A stretch of DNA of 12,416 bases. Origin: Acidobacteriota bacterium (GTDB lineage: Bacteria > Acidobacteriota > Terriglobia > Bryobacterales > Bryobacteraceae). Numbering within the stretch: the stretch's first letter is position 1; each line of letters starts with the position of its first letter. Made by a program: the position numbers and the translations under genes. The notes under the pieces were generated by a model. It was not told the origin of the DNA. It saw nothing but the letters and a program-made list of their open reading frames with translations, and made no database searches. Location: positions 1-12,416 of the forward strand of contig JAPKYY010000035.1 in assembly GCA_026394095.1 (NCBI GenBank). Reading direction: 5' to 3'. Of the stretch, positions 7,216-12,416 are shown piece by piece.

Positions 7216-7237
7216 GATTGCTAAGACGCAAGCAATC
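7216..7237 (-). repeat. Perfect inverted repeat in the LTxxQ gene leader
   Basis: GATTGCT (7216-7222) and AGCAATC (7231-7237) form a perfect 7-bp inverted repeat with an 8-base spacer, about 20 bp upstream of the GTG start. No T-run follows, so it is a poor terminator. It could be an operator or an mRNA hairpin near the ribosome binding site. Confidence 0.5.
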
Positions 7238-7249
7238 CAGTGGTCTGCC

Positions 7250-7298
7250 GTAAAGAGGCAGCAAAACGATCTTTACACCGTCTTTACAGGCGGTAAAA
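7250..7298 (-). promoter_or_regulatory. Candidate response-regulator binding region
   Basis: TCTTTACA occurs at 7270-7277 and again at 7281-7288, a direct repeat with an 11-bp period. A third related half-site, GTAAAGA, lies inverted at 7250-7256, and GGTAAAA at 7292-7298. Direct repeats spaced one helical turn apart are the usual target of OmpR/PhoB-type regulators. The region covers the last codons of the regulator gene and lies upstream of the LTxxQ gene. It is a sequence-pattern prediction only. Confidence 0.4.
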
Positions 7299-7965
7299 AC
7301 TGATAACCAAGGCCGATGCGAGTGACAAAAAGAGTGGGATTCTTCGGGTCTTGCTCCAGCTTTTGACGAAGCCAGCCAATGTGTACGTCCACCGTGCGGG
7401 TGGACATGCCGGGGGCGTAGCCCCAAACCTCTTGCAGCAGTTCCTCGCGGGTGATCATCATACCGGGACGAGTGGCAAAGTAAGCAAGGAGTTGGAACTC
7501 TTTTGCAGACAGCGATACGGGTTCATTGTTGAGTTGCACAATGGCAGCTCTCAGATCGATACGGATTGGGCCGAAGGTGAGGATGGTTGAAGGAGTGGGG
7601 GTGGCCCGGCGTAGCAGAGCTTCGATGCGAGCGAGAAGTTCGGCGTTGTCAAAGGGCTTGGCCAGATAGTCGTCTGCGCCGAGCTTGAGGCCAAGCACTT
7701 TGTCTGTGGTTTCACCAAAAGCCGTAAGCATGAGGATCGGAGTCTGAATCCCGCGCTGGCGGAGATCGCGGCAAACGTCGAGGCCGCTCTTGCCGGGGAT
7801 TTGGATGTCGAGCAGGATCAGCTGGAAGGCTTCGCTAGAGGCACGGTCCAGTGCAGTGATGCCGTCGCTGGCAACCTCAACGGTGTAGCCATTGCGGACG
7901 AGCCTGTCGCGAAGAGGCAGAGCGATAGCTTCTTCGTCTTCAACCAGAAGCAGGTGTGGCGTCAT
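7273..7965 (-). CDS. OmpR/PhoB-family response regulator
   Basis: This is a 230-residue two-component transcription regulator. The receiver domain (1 to about 118) has the acidic pair in LLVEDE (Glu9/Asp10), the phosphorylation site Asp53 in LILLDIQIPG, Thr81 in LMLTA and Lys103 in YLAKPF. After a short linker the DNA-binding winged helix (about 130-226) carries SLSAKEFQLL, the recognition region STRTVDVHIGWLRQKL and the wing ending IGLGYQF. All key residues are present, so it should be phosphorylated by the adjacent kinase and bind DNA as a dimer on direct repeats. Its ATG overlaps the kinase stop codon (ATGA), implying coupled translation and matched amounts. Likely targets are this operon, given the 11-bp-spaced repeats at its own 3' end; this is inference. 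Confidence 0.94.
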   Translation of the reverse strand: MTPHLLLVEDEEAIALPLRDRLVRNGYTVEVASDGITALDRASSEAFQLILLDIQIPGKSGLDVCRDLRQRGIQTPILMLTAFGETTDKVLGLKLGADDYLAKPFDNAELLARIEALLRRATPTPSTILTFGPIRIDLRAAIVQLNNEPVSLSAKEFQLLAYFATRPGMMITREELLQEVWGYAPGMSTRTVDVHIGWLRQKLEQDPKNPTLFVTRIGLGYQFLPPVKTV

Positions 7966-9554
7966 GCTGATTTGGACCTCAAGTGGATTGTGATGGCAGT
8001 TCCCTGCCCGGGCGTGGACTCGATCGTTACTTTCCCACCCATGGCTTCGACACGGGTTCGCACCAGATGAAGCCCCAAACCCGAGCCGGGGACGCCGGCA
8101 GTGCGGGCGTCTTTGCCGCGAAAGAAGGGTTCAAAGAGCATTGGCAGCTCGGCTGGCGGGATACCAGTGCCGCGATCGGAAATCGTAATTGCGACTATGC
8201 CGGGAGATGAAGTGCGGGCTGCAATTCCGATGAATGCTGCGTCGCGGGCATATTTGGCTGCGTTTGAGATCAGGTTGATCAGCGCGGATTTAAGCGAGGC
8301 GAGGTCTGCGAGCACTGGGGGGAGATCCGCTTCAAATGAGGTATCGATCTCGAAGCCCTTCAGCAGTGGGGCCTCTTCAGACAATACGGCGCGAACGACT
8401 TGAGAAAGATCGAGCGGCTTGAGGTCGAGAACCAAACTACGTCCTGCGGCAAAGGCCAGAATATCCTCGATGCGGCTTCGCAGCCTATGGCCTTGGTCGA
8501 GCATCAGTTTGCCGTAGTGCTTCACCTCGCCGGGTTCAGAAGGGAGGCCTTCGCTCAGATTTTCGGCCATCATGCAGACGGCGGTGACGGGAGTGCGCAG
8601 CTCGTGCGAGAAGCCCGCTACAAAGTCGGTTTGGAGTTTGGAGAGTTGTTCGGCGCGACGCATGTTGAGGATGAGAAAGACGATTCCCGTAAAAAGTACA
8701 AAACAGACGGCGAGGCCGGTGGCGAGGTTGCGAAAACGGAGAGCGGCGACGGCAGCATCGAGCGAGCCAGCTCGATGCTCTGTGCGAAGTTGCCAGGGGC
8801 TTTCGTCGGCGAAGGGGCGCAGATTGAAACGTGGTGCGGATGGGGAGGGCGAGAGTAAGTCCAGGGCCTGAAACTTGGAGGGCGAGACAGTGGCGGTGGG
8901 CTGGGAGTCGAAGACGGGGGATTCCAGAAAGGAGACAACAGTTCGAGTCTCGAGTCCGGCAGGGGCGAAAGACCGGTCGTTCCGGGGCTGAAAATACCGT
9001 GACGAGAGTGCCGGGAGGTCGAGTTCGATCAGCAGGAAGCCCTGAAGGCGGTTGGGGGCAGAATCGTCTTCGTTAGAAGTGGCGCGAAAGAATACAGGGG
9101 CGGCAGAAGAAGCAAGCCAGGGACGATTAAACCAGCGCCTCGGTGACGCAGAGGCCAGATCGTCGCTGGCCTGGATAAGTTCCTGTCTAACCTGAGACCA
9201 GGCCTCTGGCCAGGGCTTGGCTTCAAAGCTGGAAGCGTTTCGGTTCCAGATTTTGAGTTCCTCCATCTGGGAATCGACAAAATAGAGGCGGAAAGGAATT
9301 GGCGAGAGCGGAAGCACCGGCGGGCTGACGGGGCTTGCGTTTTGAACGGAGCGGCAAACAGCACTGAGGTCAGCCTGAAAGTCGGCCCGGAAGCTGGCCG
9401 AAGATGCCGCAAGCGTCGATTCCAGGCGTTGCTGGTAGGCCTCGATCAGTTCATTGCTCCAACGGAATTGCAGCAGAACCAGCAGCACCAGTGCAAGCCA
9501 CATCGCCGCGAGAGTTGCGGTGAGAAAGGCCGGTTTGCGCAGGATGGACTTCAT
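7962..9554 (-). CDS. Membrane sensor histidine kinase
   Basis: This is a 530-residue two-component sensor kinase, partner of the adjacent response regulator. The first membrane helix covers about 10-29. A sensor region facing outside the cytoplasm (about 31-274) matches no domain I recognise. The second helix is about 278-297. The cytoplasmic part has HisKA with FSHELRTP (phosphorylated His317), then HATPase_c with the N box around INLISNAAKY (Asn427/Asn431), SDRGTGIP (459-466), LFEPFFRG and GSGLGLHLV (490-498). No HAMP domain is evident: the second helix runs almost directly into HisKA. The ATG has no clear Shine-Dalgarno, and a strong hairpin ends only 6 bp upstream, so the true start or expression route is less certain. 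The next Met (18) would fall inside the first membrane helix. Confidence 0.92.
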   Translation of the reverse strand: MKSILRKPAFLTATLAAMWLALVLLVLLQFRWSNELIEAYQQRLESTLAASSASFRADFQADLSAVCRSVQNASPVSPPVLPLSPIPFRLYFVDSQMEELKIWNRNASSFEAKPWPEAWSQVRQELIQASDDLASASPRRWFNRPWLASSAAPVFFRATSNEDDSAPNRLQGFLLIELDLPALSSRYFQPRNDRSFAPAGLETRTVVSFLESPVFDSQPTATVSPSKFQALDLLSPSPSAPRFNLRPFADESPWQLRTEHRAGSLDAAVAALRFRNLATGLAVCFVLFTGIVFLILNMRRAEQLSKLQTDFVAGFSHELRTPVTAVCMMAENLSEGLPSEPGEVKHYGKLMLDQGHRLRSRIEDILAFAAGRSLVLDLKPLDLSQVVRAVLSEEAPLLKGFEIDTSFEADLPPVLADLASLKSALINLISNAAKYARDAAFIGIAARTSSPGIVAITISDRGTGIPPAELPMLFEPFFRGKDARTAGVPGSGLGLHLVRTRVEAMGGKVTIESTPGQGTAITIHLRSKSA

Positions 9555-9560
9555 GAAACG

Positions 9561-9592
9561 GCGAAAGGCCGCCCCAAAGGGACGGCCTTCGC
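9561..9592 (-). terminator. Strong hairpin between the Ig-repeat gene and the kinase gene
   Basis: The core stem pairs 9565-9575 with 9579-9589 around a 3-base loop: 11 pairs, one of them a wobble. Three more pairs (9561-9563 with 9590-9592) follow a one-base bulge. The wobble is G-U only in minus-strand RNA and a C-A mismatch in plus-strand RNA, so the hairpin suits transcription from the Ig-repeat gene. The T-run after it is short (TTT), so it may be an imperfect terminator. Confidence 0.6.
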
Positions 9593-9602
9593 ATTGTAAG
9601 TG

Positions 9603-9623
9603 ATATCCGGGCTTAACGGATAT
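9603..9623 (-). repeat. Inverted repeat spanning the stop codon of the Ig-repeat gene
   Basis: ATATCCG (9603-9609) and CGGATAT (9617-9623) are perfect complements with a 7-base spacer that contains the TAA stop codon (9613-9615 on the minus strand). With the hairpin at 9561-9592 it could form a tandem 3' structure that ends or stabilises the transcript. Confidence 0.5.
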
Positions 9624-12416
9624 GGATCAGTGACGGATTGCCGGGGACATAAGCTCCATCGAGACCGATGGCGCCTACACCGTATGGACGATCCACTCCA
9701 GTCACTGCGCCTTCCGGCACCGTGAACTGGACGACGTAGATGCCTACCAGGCCAGGGGCCATGGTGGCAGACAGAACCGGGGCTCCCTCATTGTTGATGC
9801 CGATAATCATCTGGGCAGCAACTTGTGAGGAGTTGTTGTAAGCACCGGGGTTATTGGTGGAAGACGGGGTAACCGTCTGGCCAAGGCCGGTGAAGAAGCC
9901 GATCAGGTTTTCGCCGCGGAGGGCGGGGTTCTCGCGGGTCATGTAGGTGCCATCGGCTTTGACGATGACGCCGACACGCTTGCCAGCAGAATCGGTAGTT
10001 TCAAAGATACCGGGCTGGACAGCGAAGACGCTGACAGCGAGCGAACTGGAGCCTTCGTTGACGGTCATGCGAAGAGTGGAATTACCCGGAGCTACATCGC
10101 AAGGTGTCTGAAAGGTTGCCTGTTCCTGACCGTTCAGGTTGGCGAGGGAAACGATTGGAGCTGTGCGGCCACCGACTTCGATTGAAACATTATTCAGGCG
10201 AAGTGAGTAGGGGCCGACGAAGCTGTTGCCGAGGACAACACCGTTAACGTTGGGCGCGATATTCGAGCCGAACACAGTGGCGAGGCCGCAAGGTACAAGG
10301 CCAGCCTGGAAACCAGCCGCGTTAGAAACACGAGTGATTGTTGGGCCCGGAGGCAGTACAGTGAGGCTGAAGGTGACGACACGGCTGACGGCGCTAGCCG
10401 AGACCGAAACGGCACCGGCGTTTGTGCCGGCAGTTGCGTTTACTGTCGCGATGCCCTGGCTGTTGGTCAGCGCAGAAGAAGCCGAGAGGGTAACCTGACC
10501 GCTTTGGACGGCGAAGGTGACATTGGCTCCCGCAATTGCGCGGCCTTGAGCATCAAAGAGTTGAACAGAAAGTGGCGTGGTGAATGGGCGTCCAATCACA
10601 GCAGACTGGTTGTCGCCTGACACCTTCACGAAGTTGCCAATCGTGACGTTGTTGACGACCGTCCAGGTGGTCACCGCATTGCCTGCGCTGGTGCGGATCT
10701 TGACTTCACCGGGGGTGGAGCCAAAACGCACGAGGAAGGAAAAGTCTCCGTCGGAATTTGAGTTATTGAAGAGTGATTCGATGGTTGCGTCACCAGAGAT
10801 CACCTCAACACGGATCGTAACGCCAGCGAGGCGGTTTCCGAATGCGTCGGTGACACGGCCACGAAGCGCCAGCGGGGTGAGGGTTCCCGGGCCGCCGGAT
10901 TGATTATCGCCCTGAGTCTTGGTAATCAAACCAGGAGGACCAGGTACGACTTCAAGGTTGAAGTTAAAGCTACGGCCGGGGTTGGCGCAGTTGCCTACGC
11001 AAGCCTGGAAGTTGGAGGTGCCAAGCTTGGAGCCGGCAACGATATCGCAAGCTACATCGCCCTGACCGTTCGAAAGATTGGTCTGCGAACAGGTTGCACT
11101 GGCGCCCTGCTCAGGGTCATTACCGGTGGAGCCAGAGAAACCGACGCCTTGAATCGGTGAACCGAATCCGGCAAGAGTTCCACTGAAAATAGTGGCCTTA
11201 ATTGCAGCCGTGGTTCTGGTTCCAGCCTGGACACGAATGGTTGAACCTTCGGCTGGATTGGTGAGCGTGATGTTTGGCGGGCTGGCCGGCAAAAGGAGTG
11301 GTGGAGGGCCAGACTGCGGGTAGGAAACGAGAGTGAAATCGACGTTTCCATTGGCCGAACTGGCACGAACTACACTTACACGAGGACCATTAAAGGCATC
11401 GTTGTAGAAAAGGACAGAGCCGTACTGAGTCTGGGCGAGACCGCGCGAATCGGTGGTGCTGGTTGAGAGAGTGACGTTGCCATCGCCCGACTGTACCTGC
11501 CACGAAACCGTGACCCCGCTTTGCGGGTTACCAGCACCGTCGCGAACCCGAACGGTGAGCGCCTGCGGTGCAAGGAATTGCGCGAGTACAATCTGGCCAT
11601 TGCCAGAAACAATTTCAATCGGCTGAGGACCACCAGGGGTACCGCCGCCACCGCCGCCTCCAGGAGTGCCTGAGCCGGTGACATTAATGGTGAAGGATTG
11701 GCCTTGAGAGCCACTGGTTGATGCTGTGACAGTGTAGGTACCAGTGGTGGATGGAGCGGTGTAGCTGATTGTGGCATAACCGTCCTTATTCGTAATTGCC
11801 GCACTCGAATCGAAGGGGAAATTAGTGGTGCTGGAAGCGAAGTTGACTGTAACGCCACTGAGCGGACGAGTAGCGCTGTCAAGCGCACGCACTACCAGAG
11901 GACGGCCGCGCTGGCTTTGAACCGCAGTTTGAGACGGAGTAATCGTGATCAAACTGAACGGAATACCCGTGGGGGCCCTGCCAGTGAAAAAGCTGGGGCC
12001 GACGAAGGTGGGCTGTGAAATTGAGCTATTGAGGCTGTTGGTCTCAAGGTTAATCCGGGAAAGGGTATTAGAAACGTTTGAGAAGAAATAGCGATTGGAG
12101 GGTTGCTCGTCTGAGGTTACGAGGTAACGGCCACCAGTGAGAACGCCAGTGCCAGCCAGTTCGAGTTGAACAGGATTTGACAGGGGCGAAACCAGACCAC
12201 CACGGAAGACAGTGTTGCTTACGCCTACATAGTAAAGTGCCGTTGTGTTGGAAGTAACCTTGAAGCGCTCAGCGACTGCGCTGGGAATGGACGCCTGAGA
12301 AATGGTTCTGGTAATCGTATCGACCACATAAAGCTGGGTGGAACCGATTACGTTGCAGGCAACAACAATCCGGCTGCCGTCGGGAGTGAATTGAGGCTTG
12401 AGGCAGTTCGATCCGG
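9613..12416 (-). CDS. Large extracellular Ig-like repeat protein with TIGR03437-like C-terminus (5' end outside window)
   Basis: The frame is open to the window edge. The first visible in-frame GTG (12327) is inside the sequence, since upstream codons give FTPDGSRIVVACN and TQLYVVDT, typical of a YVTN/WD40-like beta-propeller blade. About 933 residues are visible. Counting from the GTG: end of propeller (1 to about 125), Ig-like domain (about 130-218), a Gly-rich linker (221-236), Ig-like domains at about 237-335, 350-462, 463-565 and 566-658, then the C-terminal domain (about 663-900) starting with VSNAAGFQAGLVPCGLATVF. That last domain matches the Solibacter-type TIGR03437 family. The Ig domains share a GDNQS/VSG start and a [AG]G[AV][TN]V core like Big_1 domains. 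The protein is likely secreted or surface-attached and adhesive or structural; its partner is unknown. It shows no sign of frame damage. Confidence 0.88.
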   Translation of the reverse strand, partial: GSNCLKPQFTPDGSRIVVACNVIGSTQLYVVDTITRTISQASIPSAVAERFKVTSNTTALYYVGVSNTVFRGGLVSPLSNPVQLELAGTGVLTGGRYLVTSDEQPSNRYFFSNVSNTLSRINLETNSLNSSISQPTFVGPSFFTGRAPTGIPFSLITITPSQTAVQSQRGRPLVVRALDSATRPLSGVTVNFASSTTNFPFDSSAAITNKDGYATISYTAPSTTGTYTVTASTSGSQGQSFTINVTGSGTPGGGGGGGTPGGPQPIEIVSGNGQIVLAQFLAPQALTVRVRDGAGNPQSGVTVSWQVQSGDGNVTLSTSTTDSRGLAQTQYGSVLFYNDAFNGPRVSVVRASSANGNVDFTLVSYPQSGPPPLLLPASPPNITLTNPAEGSTIRVQAGTRTTAAIKATIFSGTLAGFGSPIQGVGFSGSTGNDPEQGASATCSQTNLSNGQGDVACDIVAGSKLGTSNFQACVGNCANPGRSFNFNLEVVPGPPGLITKTQGDNQSGGPGTLTPLALRGRVTDAFGNRLAGVTIRVEVISGDATIESLFNNSNSDGDFSFLVRFGSTPGEVKIRTSAGNAVTTWTVVNNVTIGNFVKVSGDNQSAVIGRPFTTPLSVQLFDAQGRAIAGANVTFAVQSGQVTLSASSALTNSQGIATVNATAGTNAGAVSVSASAVSRVVTFSLTVLPPGPTITRVSNAAGFQAGLVPCGLATVFGSNIAPNVNGVVLGNSFVGPYSLRLNNVSIEVGGRTAPIVSLANLNGQEQATFQTPCDVAPGNSTLRMTVNEGSSSLAVSVFAVQPGIFETTDSAGKRVGVIVKADGTYMTRENPALRGENLIGFFTGLGQTVTPSSTNNPGAYNNSSQVAAQMIIGINNEGAPVLSATMAPGLVGIYVVQFTVPEGAVTGVDRPYGVGAIGLDGAYVPGNPSLIHIR

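Noticed and set aside
8400..8858. A 152-residue plus-strand open frame opposite the histidine kinase
   Set aside because: The kinase frame carries all catalytic motifs; this one has no motif or convincing ribosome binding site and reflects codon bias on the other strand.
10577..11160. Plus-strand open frames opposite the Ig-repeat gene
   Set aside because: They are shadows of a long conserved minus-strand frame and show no domain features.
11620..11667. Variable-number repeat in the glycine linker of the Ig-repeat protein
   Set aside because: The GGN codons form a short Gly/Pro linker between domains, with no longer repeating DNA unit.
1..12416. Mobile element, prophage, CRISPR array, rRNA or tRNA genes
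   Set aside because: No transposase, integrase, terminal inverted repeats, spaced direct-repeat array or RNA-gene cloverleaf was seen on either strand by eye.

Overview
The window looks like a chromosomal segment of a Bryobacterales/Solibacter-type acidobacterium. The best pointers are the C-terminal domain of the large Ig-repeat protein at 9613-12416, which reads like the Solibacter-associated TIGR03437 family, and the Oar-like TonB-dependent receptor tail at 1-1338. Both are typical of that group. The assignment is from recognised sequence patterns; no search was run.

Left part (plus strand, 1-5006). The window opens inside a TonB-dependent receptor whose beta-barrel end runs to 1338. After 60 bp comes an ABC-F family ATPase (1399-3036). 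It is interrupted by an in-frame TAG at 1885-1887, exactly where the signature-motif serine (LSGGW) of the first ATPase domain should be. The frame is otherwise intact to 3036. A class I SAM-dependent methyltransferase follows with no gap (TAGATG). A candidate sigma70-type promoter then precedes a small two-gene unit: a peptidoglycan-binding-like protein with a Lys/Gly/Gln-rich tail of three 16-residue repeats, and, overlapping its 3' end and starting at TTG, a SET-domain protein with a post-SET cysteine motif. The SET gene overlaps the opposing peroxidase gene tail to tail by 17 bp.

Middle part (minus strand, 9554 down to 4990). Four genes read in one direction with tight spacing: sensor histidine kinase, OmpR/PhoB-type response regulator (4-bp ATGA overlap), a small exported Spy/CpxP-like LTxxQ protein, and an exported di-heme cytochrome c peroxidase/MauG-like protein. 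The simplest reading is an envelope or redox stress module: the kinase senses an extracytoplasmic signal, the regulator acts on the locus, and the two exported proteins are the effectors. Two 11-bp-spaced direct repeats at the regulator's 3' end are a candidate binding site.

Right part (minus strand, 12416 down to 9613). A large extracellular protein runs off the window edge. It has an N-terminal beta-propeller-like stretch, several bacterial Ig-like domains, a glycine-rich linker and the TIGR03437-like C-terminus. It ends in two closely spaced inverted repeats, the second of which sits just before the histidine kinase start codon.

There are no rRNA or tRNA genes, insertion sequences or CRISPR arrays that I can see. 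No intergenic stretch exceeds about 80 bp. The observations most worth checking are the nonsense codon at the ABC-F signature serine and the coupled SET-domain/lysine-repeat gene pair.
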